Below, one piece after another: positions 24,598 to 33,849 of a DNA stretch of 64,000 bases. The stretch's first letter is position 1. Each line of letters opens with the position of its first letter. Under the pieces are notes generated by a model. The model saw only the letters and a list, made by a program, of their open reading frames with translations. It did not search any database and was not told the origin of the DNA. The translations under genes and the position numbers were made by a program. Where the stretch lies: contig JALEFZ010000096.1 of NCBI GenBank assembly GCA_022760475.1, positions 1-64,000 on the forward strand. The letters run 5' to 3'. This DNA is from Bacteroidia bacterium (GTDB lineage Bacteria > Bacteroidota > Bacteroidia > J057).

Positions 24598-24950
24598 TTA
24601 AAGTAAAGAGTTTGAACCGCCAAATTTTTTAAAGATTTTTCCCCTAAAAAAAGGTGCTGGTAGAAGAGTTGCTGTTCTTAATTTCTCTCTAGAAAGCGAA
24701 ATTAGGCCCTGTGATTTTAGGAAAGAGCTTGCTCAGTTGTGACCCCAAAGACCAAAATCACGTCTTATATCCGGTGATGAGAAACAGATATTAAAAGACC
24801 ATCCAGTCAAACAATTCCAGCTACATATGTGTTTATGATGGAATTGTCAGGAATTGTGCCTCAACCCTATTAAAAATGTCGGTAAAATGGTACTTTTGAA
24901 GGCAAAACCCCCTGTTTTACCCAAATCAAATCAGCAAGCAAACTACTCCT
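24598..24950. other. Intergenic gap without recognised gene
   Basis: This stretch separates the divergent PKD lipoprotein gene and the plus-strand lipoprotein at 24951. It must hold the promoters of both. No ORF, strong hairpin or clear promoter consensus was recognised. Confidence 0.5.
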
Positions 24951-25448
24951 ATGAGATTTTCTATCTTATTCCGAATAGGCCTCATGTTAGGCATCATTGG
25001 ACTGCTTTCTTCCTGTGGACAGGATACAACTTCCAATTATCCATTGAACGACCAATCTTTTGTCATGGAAGGTCCCCTTTTCCAGGGGCCTAATACCGCC
25101 CAGGCATCTTTTGCTCCCGCCATAAAGGCAGAGGGAAAACTGACAGGAGCCACGCTTGCTTCTGCTGTATTGAAAGCGCCTGAAGGCCAAAATTTTGATG
25201 CCTTTTCAGACATCGTGTTGCAACTGGTTACAGGATCAAGCGATATGATCCAGGTAGGGGTATTGAATCCTGTTCCAAAAGGACAATCTAGCCTTAACCT
25301 ACAGGTCTCTAAAGAAGCAGATTTAACAGAATTGCTATCCTCTGAGGAATGTGTGCTGGTCATTGACGCCAATATTCCGGTGGATATGATGGATACCACA
25401 CTCACCTTCTCAGGAGATTTTATGTTTGATGTAACTCATACCAAATAA
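24951..25448 (+). CDS. Hypothetical lipoprotein
   Basis: The 165-residue protein has a lipoprotein signal (GLMLGIIGLLSSC, Cys22). The mature part contains alternating hydrophobic strands (SDIVLQLVTGSSDMIQVGVL, ECVLVIDANI) and a C-terminal GDFMFDVTH strand, which suggests a beta-sandwich. No family was recognised. It lies 66 bp upstream of the DUF2147 gene in the same direction and may form an envelope-related transcript with it. Confidence 0.65.
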   Translation: MRFSILFRIGLMLGIIGLLSSCGQDTTSNYPLNDQSFVMEGPLFQGPNTAQASFAPAIKAEGKLTGATLASAVLKAPEGQNFDAFSDIVLQLVTGSSDMIQVGVLNPVPKGQSSLNLQVSKEADLTELLSSEECVLVIDANIPVDMMDTTLTFSGDFMFDVTHTK

Positions 25449-25514
25449 ACAGACCCTGCGTTGGTATCATGTTACCTAATTGATAATCCAAACTACTTGT
25501 AAACATTCTAAATC

Positions 25515-25967
25515 ATGATGAGATCAATATTGCTTTTCTTCTGTCTGGCTGTACTCAGCACGGGAATGACCTTCGGACAGGACAAAAAAGACGCCGATCG
25601 GCTGATTGGCATATGGGCGCCCAGCAACGGTCGCGCTTTGGTGAAAGTGCAGAATATTGCTGGCAAATACTACGGACGCATAGTTAAACTCAAAGAGCCT
25701 ATTGATCCGGAAACGGGCAAACCCAAACTGGATAAGAATAATCCCGACGAGTCTTTGAGAAGCACGCCACTATTAGGTTTTCGTATGCTCAAAGACTTCG
25801 TTTACACAGGCAAAAATGAATGGTCTGAAGGAACCATTTATGATCCTCAAAACGGCAACCTTTACAGTTGCACCATTAAAATGAAGAAGGATGGCTCGCT
25901 GGATATCCGAGGCTATATAGGCGTCAAAGCCCTTGGTCGTACGGATGTGTGGAAGCGGGTTAAATAA
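25515..25967 (+). CDS. DUF2147 domain-containing secreted protein
   Basis: The 150-residue protein has a signal peptide (LLFFCLAVLSTGMTFGQ) and the DUF2147 domain (about 27-149). It shows the family's features: ADRLIGIWAPSNGRALVKVQ at the start, YYGRIVKLKEPID, then LGFRMLKDFVYTGKNEWSEG, TIYDPQNGNLYSC and the closing GYIGVKALGRTDVWKRV. The fold is an eight-stranded calycin-like barrel and may bind a lipid-like ligand; function is not established. A terminator follows. Length is typical. Confidence 0.92.
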   Translation: MMRSILLFFCLAVLSTGMTFGQDKKDADRLIGIWAPSNGRALVKVQNIAGKYYGRIVKLKEPIDPETGKPKLDKNNPDESLRSTPLLGFRMLKDFVYTGKNEWSEGTIYDPQNGNLYSCTIKMKKDGSLDIRGYIGVKALGRTDVWKRVK

Positions 25968-25988
25968 GCCTTTCCAAGATCAATATAT

Positions 25989-26020
25989 GCAGGAGATTTT
26001 TAGTCTCCTGCAATTTTTTT
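25989..26020 (+). terminator. Rho-independent terminator after DUF2147 gene
   Basis: GCAGGAGA (25989-25996) pairs with TCTCCTGC (26004-26011) around a 7-base loop, followed by AATTTTTTT. Confidence 0.85.
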
Positions 26021-26067
26021 ATCTAGACTTTTTGAAATACCCTAAGTAACAAAAAAGAACTGCTGCT

Positions 26068-27168
26068 ATGTCTAATCGTATTTTGTTCTTGCTGTTCGCA
26101 TGGATGTCATGCGGATTGCTCTTTGCCCAGACACCGGATAGTACTGCGCAAGACGATGACCTGAATCTCAGTGAATTTGATGATTTTGACTTCGGAGAAG
26201 TAGAAGTAAAAACCTATGCCTCTTCCAAAATTATAGGTATTAGCCCCCAGCAGCTTATTTCTCTGGGTTATGATTTTCAAGGGCCTTACCAGGCCAGTTT
26301 TTCTTCTATTGGAAGTTTTGAAGATGGGGCGACAGTCCCCCAGGAAACCTACCAAATAAATTCCACCCAGGGTGTCCGCCTCGTAGCCAATATTCCCGTT
26401 TATTCGCGCAATAGCCTGATCGTGCAGGTAGGCGCAAATATATGGGACCTTAGGTACCAATTTGATGTACCTGATGACCAGATAGAAAATGATGTAGCCC
26501 GGTCTATCAGCCAGAATGGACTTCGGACTGGTGGGATCAACACCACCATTTTCAAGCCATTCAATGAAACCCGCTTCCTCCTGTTTCAGGGAAGTGCGGA
26601 TCTGAGTGGGGACTACACCCTCAGCAATTTTCAATCCCTGAATTTCCTTAGATTCTCTGCCGCCGCCCTTTATGGATGGCGAACAAGCGACTACTTCCAA
26701 TGGGCTGTTGGTATGTCCCGTACCTACCGTGTAGGAGAAATGAACTATATACCTGTGGTCTTGATCAACTGGACTTCTCAAAATAGCCCTTGGGGGGTAG
26801 AAAGCCTGTTGCCAGCCCGTGCACACGTACGCTATACCTTCAGCCCTCGTAACATGCTCTTCGCGGGTTTTGAGTTGGAAGGTCAAAGCTACCGCATCAA
26901 TGGAGTTTCTGAAACACTAAACAATGAAAGCCTGGAAATACGACGTGGCGAAATGCGTTGGAGACTGATGTGGCAACGCCAGCTCACAGGCTTTATTTGG
27001 CTGCAAGCGCAAGCAGGATACCGCATAAACTGGAGCTATAACGCTGATGCCTTGCCTGAAGGAAATGAATTTTTTAGAGGCTTCTTTGGCAATCAACAAT
27101 ATGCCATGCTCAATTCCCTCACCAATCCCTTTTACGCCAATATCAGTGTCAATCTGGTGAGTCCCTAA
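26068..27168 (+). CDS. Outer membrane beta-barrel protein, DUF6268-like
   Basis: The 366-residue protein has a signal peptide (LFLLFAWMSCGLLFAQ), an acidic linker (DDDLNLSEFDDFDFGEVEV) and a long series of amphipathic strands with aromatic girdles (LIVQVGANIWDLRYQFDV, YFQWAVGMSRTYRVG, FAGFELEGQSYRI, WLQAQAGYRINWSYN). The overall pattern matches DUF6268-type outer membrane proteins of Bacteroidota, whose role is unknown. The protein ends NISVNLVSP rather than with a terminal aromatic. It is flanked by terminators, hence probably monocistronic. Confidence 0.75.
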   Translation: MSNRILFLLFAWMSCGLLFAQTPDSTAQDDDLNLSEFDDFDFGEVEVKTYASSKIIGISPQQLISLGYDFQGPYQASFSSIGSFEDGATVPQETYQINSTQGVRLVANIPVYSRNSLIVQVGANIWDLRYQFDVPDDQIENDVARSISQNGLRTGGINTTIFKPFNETRFLLFQGSADLSGDYTLSNFQSLNFLRFSAAALYGWRTSDYFQWAVGMSRTYRVGEMNYIPVVLINWTSQNSPWGVESLLPARAHVRYTFSPRNMLFAGFELEGQSYRINGVSETLNNESLEIRRGEMRWRLMWQRQLTGFIWLQAQAGYRINWSYNADALPEGNEFFRGFFGNQQYAMLNSLTNPFYANISVNLVSP

Positions 27169-27205
27169 AGCTGCGATTGAAGTTTACGACTTTAAACAAT
27201 ATCTA

Positions 27206-27242
27206 AAAAACGCTGGTGAGGTAATTCTATCAGCGTTTTTTA
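27206..27242 (+). terminator. Terminator after the outer membrane protein gene
   Basis: AAAAACGCTG (27206-27215) pairs with CAGCGTTTTT (27231-27240) around a 15-base loop, followed by more T. It can act on both strands. Confidence 0.8.
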
Positions 27243-27403
27243 CGTATTATTCGGTAGCATATGTGGCTGATACATTCGAGGAAGTTACTGAAATCACTGA
27301 TAAGCCAGGCTTGTCCGAATTGGTTGGAACAGTGGCTAAATGAAATGCCATGCTGCACATTGCCCATAAGCGAGTACTTAGCAACAACACAAGACCAAAA
27401 CGA

Positions 27404-28270
27404 ATGAGAAAACTAATCTTATTGATCCTAATATTTATCTCTGGCCATCTTTTCTCGCAAGAATTGATGAATGAAATTAAGTTTACCCAATACTTGCAGA
27501 AGGAAGCGGCCAAGTCGAATAAGAAAATAAGAATTATATTTTTTGGTAAGCTGATATTGGGAAGCAAGTTTAATAATTCATCCTACATTCATAACTTAAA
27601 AAACGATTATCCAACGTATAAATCAGACCCAGAGAGTCTAAATGGAATAGTTGCTGATTTGAATTCACGCATTGATTCTCTCTATGCCCCAGATCCCAAT
27701 TATCACATCGATACGACAAAAATTGTCCCATTACTGAAGCCAAAAGCCATTCTCAATTCCTTTGCGAGCAGTGATGAGGGTGAGTGGGTTCATGATTCCT
27801 TTACCGACGAACTGATCATCCTTTATGTCGAAGATCAGGACTCTGGATACCTAGGTTATAGATTTTTCTCTAGTGAGGAACTAAAAAGGTCTGCTTGTAG
27901 CCAAGAAAACCTCCATGAACTTGCTTTAAGGAACCTCAATAGAATGCTGCCGGATTATTCAGGCTATATACTCGATCAACGGAATTACCGAATGTATCGA
28001 AATGTAGGTGGAGAAGGTGGCAGCAAATATTTGTCTAGCCTGATTTTATTGCCGGACTTTCTTAATCAGGAAAAAAATAGGCTAGGACAAGCGCTTGTCC
28101 TTGGCATTTCAGGGCAAAGTCAATTGATAATTGTAGGCAAAAAAAACAGAGTAGGACTATTTGAAGTAAAGCGTCTTGCAGCAGCAGGTTATTTTTTGAG
28201 GAAAGAAGACATCATAACCAAAAATCTCTTCCTTTGGGATGGGACTCAATTAAAAAAATATAGAAAATAG
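27404..28270 (+). CDS. Secreted hypothetical protein
   Basis: From ATG 27404 the 288-residue protein has a signal peptide (LILLILIFISGHLFSQ). A start at 27350 would put 18 non-signal residues in front. The mature part has no recognised domain. It contains a segment DDELIILYVEDQDSGYLGYR-like in the middle (about 125-150), a RNLNRMLPDYSGYILDQRNY stretch, and a C-terminal lysine-rich end. The hydrophobic segment IRIIFFGKLILGSKF near the mature N-terminus is not long enough for a firm membrane helix. Neighbours give no functional clue. Confidence 0.6.
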   Translation: MRKLILLILIFISGHLFSQELMNEIKFTQYLQKEAAKSNKKIRIIFFGKLILGSKFNNSSYIHNLKNDYPTYKSDPESLNGIVADLNSRIDSLYAPDPNYHIDTTKIVPLLKPKAILNSFASSDEGEWVHDSFTDELIILYVEDQDSGYLGYRFFSSEELKRSACSQENLHELALRNLNRMLPDYSGYILDQRNYRMYRNVGGEGGSKYLSSLILLPDFLNQEKNRLGQALVLGISGQSQLIIVGKKNRVGLFEVKRLAAAGYFLRKEDIITKNLFLWDGTQLKKYRK

Positions 28271-28441
28271 TGTTGCCACATCGAGGGTTTTTGACGCTGG
28301 ATTTTGGAAAAAATGGCCAAAAGGATGCCGAAATAAGATTGCTCAACTACTCAATTGAAAAGCAATCCTGGCACACAACCCTCATAGGTATCCGTTGTTG
28401 TTCATTAGCACAGCTATGTGCAAGGCAAATTTTGAGTTGGC

Positions 28442-28981
28442 ATGAATAAACTGAAAGACCTCCGTGAAAAGTTGAAGCTCACCCAAAAAGAGCTGTCTGA
28501 AAAGACTCATATTTCTATTCGCACCATTCAACGCATTGAAGCTGGAAAAGAACCCAAAGGACATACATTAAAAGTTCTTGCCAAGGCTTTGGAAGTAAGT
28601 GAAATAGAAGTATTAAATAGCCCGGAAACACCAACATCTACCCATAACCCAGTAAATAAGTGGGTCAACCTTTCCACCTTACTGGTCAGTTTTCTCCCTC
28701 CCTTGAACATCTTTGTCCCCCTCATGGTAATGTCCTTCACCAAAACATTTAATGATCTTACCAAACAGCTTATCAGCCTGCAAATCATGTGGACGGTAGC
28801 AACAGTTGTCCTGGTATTCACAAGTGCCAAGATAAGAAATGCCTATGCCCTTAGCGATTCTATTCCCTCCACAACCTTGGGAATGTTGCTGATCCTCAAC
28901 CTGTTTATCATCCTAAGAAATGCAGCTGAAATCACCAGGAACCAACAGCTCTACATCAAACTGAATTTTGACATCATTTAA
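28442..28981 (+). CDS. XRE-family HTH protein with membrane helices
   Basis: The 179-residue protein has a Cro/C1-type helix-turn-helix at residues 4-58 (LREKLKLTQKELSEKTHISI, RTIQRIEAGKEPKGHTL). Three to four hydrophobic segments follow (about 74-100, 112-130, 146-160), which suggest a small membrane-anchored regulator. Such HTH-membrane proteins of the Bacteroidota are often annotated as DUF4870-like. The target is unknown. A membrane-tethered repressor that responds to envelope state is an inference. The intergenic stretch after it (28982-29233) shows no feature. Confidence 0.85.
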   Translation: MNKLKDLREKLKLTQKELSEKTHISIRTIQRIEAGKEPKGHTLKVLAKALEVSEIEVLNSPETPTSTHNPVNKWVNLSTLLVSFLPPLNIFVPLMVMSFTKTFNDLTKQLISLQIMWTVATVVLVFTSAKIRNAYALSDSIPSTTLGMLLILNLFIILRNAAEITRNQQLYIKLNFDII

Positions 28982-29233
28982 GAGACTGTTTAAGACTTTT
29001 TCTTCCGGTTTACAGTTGTCCATAGAGAGTCCTTATTGGAATAGATGTAAGGAAGCTATATGAAAATGGAGGAGTGTTTCATTCCATAACCCAACAGCAA
29101 CCCTTGGAACAAACTGAAAATCAGACCTTAAAAAAACTGACGGTAAAATTGGCGCCTAGCTGTCATCACATTGACGGGGAGATTTTTTTTAATAAAATCA
29201 TGCATTTTCAACCTTTAATGCAAAAGATTGATT

Positions 29234-30706
29234 ATGCTGAAAAGATACATGTTATTTTGCTTGTTTGGGGCATATTGCCTACACCTTCAAGCCCAAATAG
29301 ATCAGGCAGACCCTCTATTTTTGGAACTAAAAGACCAAGACAGCATATTTTTTGAGAGGGGATTCAACCTATGTGATTTTGATTATCTCGAAAAACACAT
29401 TGACCAGCATTTAACCTTCTACCACGACCAGGTAGGTGTTCAGGACAGGGATGGCTTTTTTGAAAGTACCAGAAATAATATCTGCGGCAATTCTGACCTC
29501 AAACCTATCAGGAAATTGGAAAAGGGGAGCCTCGAAGTTTTTCCTTTATATACCAATGGGAAGCTATATGGAGCCATTCAAAAAGGCATTCACCATTTTT
29601 ATTTGAGGGAGAAAAACAAAGCAGATGTATGGACCAGCACAGCCAGATTTACCACTGTATGGACCAAAAGCGGAACTAACTGGCAGGTAAGTGAGGTCCT
29701 CAGTTACGACCATCAGGACCAAAAGGAAAACATTCCAACCCACAAAGTTTCAGAGATTGACATAGAGACATTGCTTGAAGAAAACCATGTCCCTGCCTTA
29801 GGCATTGGAATCATTACCCATGGAAAGCTCACCCAAGTCAATCTTCATGGAACCCTGGATGGACAAGCAACTGCCCCTTACAACAGCCTGTTCAAAGTCG
29901 CCTCACTCACCAAACCCATTTTCGCCATTACTGTCCTTAAATTGATTGAAAACAACCTACTGGAATTGGACGAACCACTGTACAAATATTGGATTGACCC
30001 AGATATCAAAAAGGACAAGAGGTACAAAAAACTCACTCCGCGGCTGGTCCTCACCCACCAAACAGGTTTTCCCAACTGGAGATACTTGACAGAAGAGAAC
30101 AAACTCAGTTTCCAGTTTGATCCCGGAAGCAAATACCAATATTCAGGGGAGGGATTTGAGTACCTCAGAAAGGCCATTGAACAAAAATTAGGAAAGCCTA
30201 TAGAAGAAATCGCCAGGGAATTGCTGTTTGAGCCCGCCGGGATGAATGATACCTATTTCTGGTGGGATGATGCCATAGATGAATCACGATATGCACAAAA
30301 CTTCGACGCCGGAGGCAACAAAATTCCTTTGAACAAATATTATGAAGCAAATGCAGCAGCGAATCTTCTTAGTACAGTAGAAGATTATGGGAAATTTTTA
30401 ACCTACGTGTTAAATGGTGCTGGCCTCTCTGATGATCTTTATGCAGAAATGCTGAAGCATCAATTGGAACTAGCTCCAGATGACTACTTTGGTTTGGGAT
30501 GGCAAATTCTCACCAATTTCAGCAATGAGGAATTTGCCATGCTACATTCAGGAAAAGATCCAGGTGTAAGTACACTGGCTGTTATCTTTCCCAAGTCGAA
30601 AAATGGCTTTGTCATCTTCATGAATGGAGACAATATCCTGCCTATCTATGAAAAGCTATTGAAAAACAAGCTTTATTTGGGCGATGAATTATGGGATAAG
30701 CAATAA
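29234..30706 (+). CDS. Class C beta-lactamase-like serine hydrolase with DUF4440-like N-terminus
   Basis: From ATG 29234 the 490-residue protein has a signal peptide (YMLFCLFGAYCLHLQAQ), an NTF2-like DUF4440 domain (about 30-150) and a beta-lactamase family serine hydrolase domain (about 175-480). The catalytic SxxK is Ser224-Lys227 (VASLTKPIF). The Tyr motif is YSGEGFEYL and the third box is HSGKDPG. The fold is shared by AmpC, DD-peptidases and esterases such as EstB. Without the KTG box the substrate cannot be told, so antibiotic resistance should not be assumed. The NTF2-like plus serine hydrolase combination occurs in Bacteroidota. Confidence 0.85.
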   Translation: MLKRYMLFCLFGAYCLHLQAQIDQADPLFLELKDQDSIFFERGFNLCDFDYLEKHIDQHLTFYHDQVGVQDRDGFFESTRNNICGNSDLKPIRKLEKGSLEVFPLYTNGKLYGAIQKGIHHFYLREKNKADVWTSTARFTTVWTKSGTNWQVSEVLSYDHQDQKENIPTHKVSEIDIETLLEENHVPALGIGIITHGKLTQVNLHGTLDGQATAPYNSLFKVASLTKPIFAITVLKLIENNLLELDEPLYKYWIDPDIKKDKRYKKLTPRLVLTHQTGFPNWRYLTEENKLSFQFDPGSKYQYSGEGFEYLRKAIEQKLGKPIEEIARELLFEPAGMNDTYFWWDDAIDESRYAQNFDAGGNKIPLNKYYEANAAANLLSTVEDYGKFLTYVLNGAGLSDDLYAEMLKHQLELAPDDYFGLGWQILTNFSNEEFAMLHSGKDPGVSTLAVIFPKSKNGFVIFMNGDNILPIYEKLLKNKLYLGDELWDKQ

Positions 30707-30891
30707 GGATGTTTACTGCTACTTCAGAAAATCTGAAAGTAATATTTATTCTATTCTTTTTGAGCTTATGCTGGCATACGGCCTAACCTCAATCCTGCGT
30801 ATCAGGCAATACCTATTGGGATTCTACCGGTTTTGTAGAATACAGAGCTGACAATAGGTAAGAAAATTATAGAAAAACATGGAGGAAACAT

Positions 30892-30927
30892 AAGGACTTG
30901 AACTTTCAAATGAAAGTTCAAGTCCTT
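30892..30927. terminator. Bidirectional terminator between convergent genes
   Basis: A perfect 17-bp stem (AAGGACTTGAACTTTCA, 30892-30908, with 30911-30927) has only a 2-base gap in the middle. It lies between the serine hydrolase gene and the convergent HhH lipoprotein gene. A T-run is weak on both sides. Confidence 0.65.
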
Positions 30928-30972
30928 TAACCTAATTTGATATCAATGGATTGTAATAAAAAAAAGCAGTAA

Positions 30973-31668
30973 CTACTTCTTCAGATAGACAAAGCGCTCC
31001 AACCTTGACAATTCCTTGTCATCTACATACTTCCCGATCTCCTTTCTGAACTGCTCCATGTTACTATAGGGCCTATACTCTTCAAACTCATGTGCCATAC
31101 GTCCTCCCACTCCAGGCAAGGCTTTGATGTCTTCTTCAGATGCAGAGTTCAATTCAACAGGAACAAACACAAAGTTCTCATATCTGGCGACCTCAGCTTC
31201 ATCTACATATTTCCCGATCTCTTTTCTGAATTGCTTGATGCTGGTGTAAGGCCTATATTCTTCAAATTCATGTGCCATACGATCACCAACTCCAGGAATC
31301 ATTTTGAAATCGTCTTCTGCTGTGGTATTCAAGTTAAAGGGGACAAATATCTTTTTGTACAGTTCCTCTTTATTCTCTACAGCTCCCAACAAAGCATCAA
31401 AAGTATTCATGGTCAAAAACGGACGTTGCTCCAATATTTGTGTAACAAGCTCTGGCGTCAGGCCGAGACCGTTCAGTTCAGCTTCGGTAGCAAGGTTGGC
31501 ATTTAATACCTTTACAGCTTCAAGCTCTTTGGTCTTAGTACTTTCAGTACCTGTTTGGGTAGTTGTTGCATCCTTAGACGCATCCCCATCATTGGAGGGT
31601 TGACAGGCCACAGCCAGGATACTGAATAGGGCAGCCACAAATAACAACTTTGTGAATGTTCTCATCAT
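30973..31668 (-). CDS. ComEA-like helix-hairpin-helix repeat lipoprotein
   Basis: The 231-residue protein has a lipoprotein signal (LLFVAALFSILAVAC, Cys22), a Thr/Lys-rich linker and three helix-hairpin-helix units. The first (about 55-105: VLNANLATEAELNGLGLTPE) is degenerate. The second (about 113-165: NTTAEDDFKMIPGVGDRMAH) and third (about 172-226: NSASEEDIKALPGVGGRMAH) are nearly identical, each followed by EFEEYRPY and QFRKEIGKYVD. At DNA level the last two repeat with a 180-bp offset. HhH units of this type bind DNA in ComEA, the periplasmic receptor for DNA uptake. Here lipid anchoring and repeat expansion leave the role open. It overlaps the upstream membrane gene by 4 bp. Confidence 0.85.
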   Translation of the reverse strand: MMRTFTKLLFVAALFSILAVACQPSNDGDASKDATTTQTGTESTKTKELEAVKVLNANLATEAELNGLGLTPELVTQILEQRPFLTMNTFDALLGAVENKEELYKKIFVPFNLNTTAEDDFKMIPGVGDRMAHEFEEYRPYTSIKQFRKEIGKYVDEAEVARYENFVFVPVELNSASEEDIKALPGVGGRMAHEFEEYRPYSNMEQFRKEIGKYVDDKELSRLERFVYLKK

Positions 31669-32099
31669 TTTTGTTTTAAGAGTATGGAATATGAATAACC
31701 AATTAATGCTAATACAATCATGCTGGCTGGAGCAAGGGCAGGTAGAGCTCCAGACAAACTTTCCAGGAATAAATTCCAGGCGCTTTCTGTAGGTTTCATC
31801 TCTTGCTCAAACTCATAGTTGGCCAGCAGATGCAAGTAAACACCATACAAACCACTTAAAGCCGTAAGCCCCATGAGCAATCGAAAAACCTTTATCATCA
31901 TACCCGATCTCTGAAATTGGAGTATGACCATGAAAAGAAGAGAAATTCCTATGCAGGTGAGGGGAATGAATTGCTTGCTATCTTCATAATGACCGAGCAA
32001 ATACAATTCCATGGATGTCCCTATCATCATGAACAATAGGGCCCAAACGATTACTTGCTTTAGGTTGAAGCCTTGGGTATTACTTGTTTCTTCTTGCAT
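31665..32099 (-). CDS. Four-helix membrane protein coupled to the HhH lipoprotein
   Basis: From the start codon at 32097-32099 (MQEETSN) the 144-residue protein has four hydrophobic segments (about 16-34, 46-62, 72-90 and 113-138). An upstream ATG at 32120 would add seven residues. The stop overlaps the start of the HhH lipoprotein gene by 4 bp, so the two are translationally coupled. No family was recognised. A membrane partner of a DNA-binding lipoprotein is inferred only from gene order. Confidence 0.75.
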   Translation of the reverse strand: MQEETSNTQGFNLKQVIVWALLFMMIGTSMELYLLGHYEDSKQFIPLTCIGISLLFMVILQFQRSGMMIKVFRLLMGLTALSGLYGVYLHLLANYEFEQEMKPTESAWNLFLESLSGALPALAPASMIVLALIGYSYSILLKQK

Positions 32100-32336
32100 A
32101 AGCGCCACGAAAATACACATGTCATATAGCTTATGAAAATTATTTAGACAAATTCTAAATAATCATCACAAATACTCCTTAAGACAAGAGTAGCATGAAC
32201 TTAAGTAGTCGAGAAATCTCATTTCGGCATCCATAGAGTCATTTTTTCCTAATAAAAAATTGTGCACTGAGCGAAGGAATTATTGCAAAACAAGGTCTAA
32301 AGTTAAAAAGAGGATCTTTTTATCAATAACATCGAA

Positions 32337-33266
32337 ATGAAATACTTAACAAGCTTATCACTTTTAGCCATTTTGGGAGGAATAATTCTTATTACTTCCT
32401 GCAGAGGAGGAGACGACCCCTGTGTCGAGACCACCTGGTATGAAGATTCCGATGGAGACGGACTTGGAAATCCCGACATCAGTCAGGATGCATGTGAACA
32501 ACCGGAAGGTTATGTCGCTGATAATACTGACACAGATGATACAGGGGGAAGCAACAGCCTTCATCCTGCCTTCAGCGAATTTGACAGCGAGAACTTCACC
32601 ATTTACCTCGATGGAGACCAGGTGGTACTCGAATCTAATGGACTGCCCAATCACACCTCCCCATATTGGTCAAATACCACAGAGCGCACACTGAATGGTC
32701 CCATGGGAGATCATACCACTCCTGCTGCAGCCGTTGACCATCCACTATTCGTAGCTCCCACCGCCACTTCATTCGACCAAATGGCACCTGGCAACATTGA
32801 TGACTTCAATGGCTCTTATACCTTGAGGGTTCCAAAAAGCCCTGAAAAGGCTTCTTCTTCTAGCGCTACTGGACTAGGGCCCATTGGGATGGCAGTCAGC
32901 GGTTCCATGATTTACAATGATCAGGAAGGTCCCAATGTTCCCTTGGACGATGCAGTGGTTTCTTTGGATTATACAGCTGCCCATACAGGGCCTCAAAGCT
33001 ATCATTATCACCTGGAACCCAAAGCATGGTCAGATGACGATGAGAAGTTGATTGGGATCATGTCAGATGGATTCTTCATTTATGGCAGAAGGGATTATGA
33101 CGGCAACTACCCTACAGACTTAGATGCTTCGGGTGGGCATTTTGGTCCGACTCCGCATAATCCTGATGGAGAATATCATTACCACATCCAAAATGAGCTC
33201 TTCCTTGGGCAATACTACATTATTTTTCCTGGCGATTTACAAGGGACACCGAATGAGATTCGTTAG
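32337..33266 (+). CDS. YHYH domain lipoprotein
   Basis: The 309-residue protein has a lipoprotein signal (LLAILGGIILITSC, Cys22), an acidic calcium-like linker (YEDSDGDGLGNP) and a YHYH domain (about 90-305). Its two hallmark motifs, QSYHYHLEP (about 220-228) and GEYHYHIQNE (about 277-286), are intact, along with DGFFIYGRRDYDG. The family is secreted and the histidines suggest metal binding. It is the first of three overlapping genes; the third is a SCO1 copper protein, which supports a copper-related role. The next gene starts 14 bp before its stop. Confidence 0.9.
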   Translation: MKYLTSLSLLAILGGIILITSCRGGDDPCVETTWYEDSDGDGLGNPDISQDACEQPEGYVADNTDTDDTGGSNSLHPAFSEFDSENFTIYLDGDQVVLESNGLPNHTSPYWSNTTERTLNGPMGDHTTPAAAVDHPLFVAPTATSFDQMAPGNIDDFNGSYTLRVPKSPEKASSSSATGLGPIGMAVSGSMIYNDQEGPNVPLDDAVVSLDYTAAHTGPQSYHYHLEPKAWSDDDEKLIGIMSDGFFIYGRRDYDGNYPTDLDASGGHFGPTPHNPDGEYHYHIQNELFLGQYYIIFPGDLQGTPNEIR

Positions 33267-33849
33267 GAATTGCTTAATCATATGGCTATTGACTTTGCTG
33301 AATGCCTGTGCTGATTATGATTCGGAGACAGCATATGTCATCGAAAATAGAAGCCTGATTCATCAAGATTCATTAGTCTTAGTTCCTGAAAAAGGACTTG
33401 TCCATTACTTGGGCAAGCCCTTTTCAGGGTTTTCTGTTGATTATTATAAAGACGGAACAATGGCTATTCGAAATGAGTACCAAGACGGGAAAAAACATGG
33501 GCTTTGTCAAAAGTGGTTTGTAAATGGAGAATTAAGTTATGAAAGTCAGTATGAGATGGGAAAAAAGAGTGGATTCACTCGTACATGGTGGAAAAATGGA
33601 AACCTTCGCACTGAATCAAACTTTGAACAAGGCATCGTAAATGGTATCCACCGAGAATGGTACAAGAGTGGAGCCAAATTCAAAGTCGGAAAACTTGTCA
33701 ATGGGAAAGAAGAAGGATTACAACAGTCATGGAGAGAAAATGGCAAAATATACAATAACTACGAAGCCAAAAATGGGAGGATTTTTGGCTTAAAAAGGGC
33801 ATCACTTTGTTATGAGCTTGATAATGAACAAATCAAAATTAAGAACTGA
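33253..33849 (+). CDS. MORN-repeat/YwqK-like lipoprotein
   Basis: From ATG 33253 the 198-residue protein has a lipoprotein signal (IIWLLTLLNAC, Cys17) and about five MORN-variant repeats of roughly 23 residues: GFSVDYYKDGTMAIRNEYQD, GLCQKWFVNGELSYESQYEM, GFTRTWWKNGNLRTESNFEQ, GIHREWYKSGAKFKVGKLVN and GLQQSWRENGKIYNN. Proteins of this type are often called YwqK-family antitoxins, but no toxin lies nearby and the lipoprotein signal argues for an envelope role. It overlaps the YHYH gene by 14 bp and the SCO1 gene by 26 bp, so all three are translated from one message. Confidence 0.85.
   Translation: MRFVRNCLIIWLLTLLNACADYDSETAYVIENRSLIHQDSLVLVPEKGLVHYLGKPFSGFSVDYYKDGTMAIRNEYQDGKKHGLCQKWFVNGELSYESQYEMGKKSGFTRTWWKNGNLRTESNFEQGIVNGIHREWYKSGAKFKVGKLVNGKEEGLQQSWRENGKIYNNYEAKNGRIFGLKRASLCYELDNEQIKIKN

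Noticed and set aside
26107..26886. Long antisense open frame (259 codons) inside the outer membrane protein gene
   Set aside because: It mirrors the coding strand's codon pattern, has no recognised domain and fully overlaps a gene with signal peptide and barrel features.
29234..30706. Call of a true beta-lactamase resistance gene
   Set aside because: SxxK and Tyr motifs are shared by esterases and peptidases, and no KTG box was seen, so a resistance role is not supported.
30980..31320. Direct repeats resembling a CRISPR or tandem DNA repeat
   Set aside because: The 180-bp offset equals 60 codons and reflects duplicated HhH protein units, not spacers.
32200..32231. Short GAGAAATCTCATTTCGG segment as a fourth repeat copy
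   Set aside because: Only about 20 bases resemble the interspersed repeat's inner part and the terminal repeats are missing.
33253..33849. Toxin-antitoxin system based on the YwqK-type name
   Set aside because: The protein is a lipoprotein in an operon with SCO1 and no toxin candidate lies nearby.
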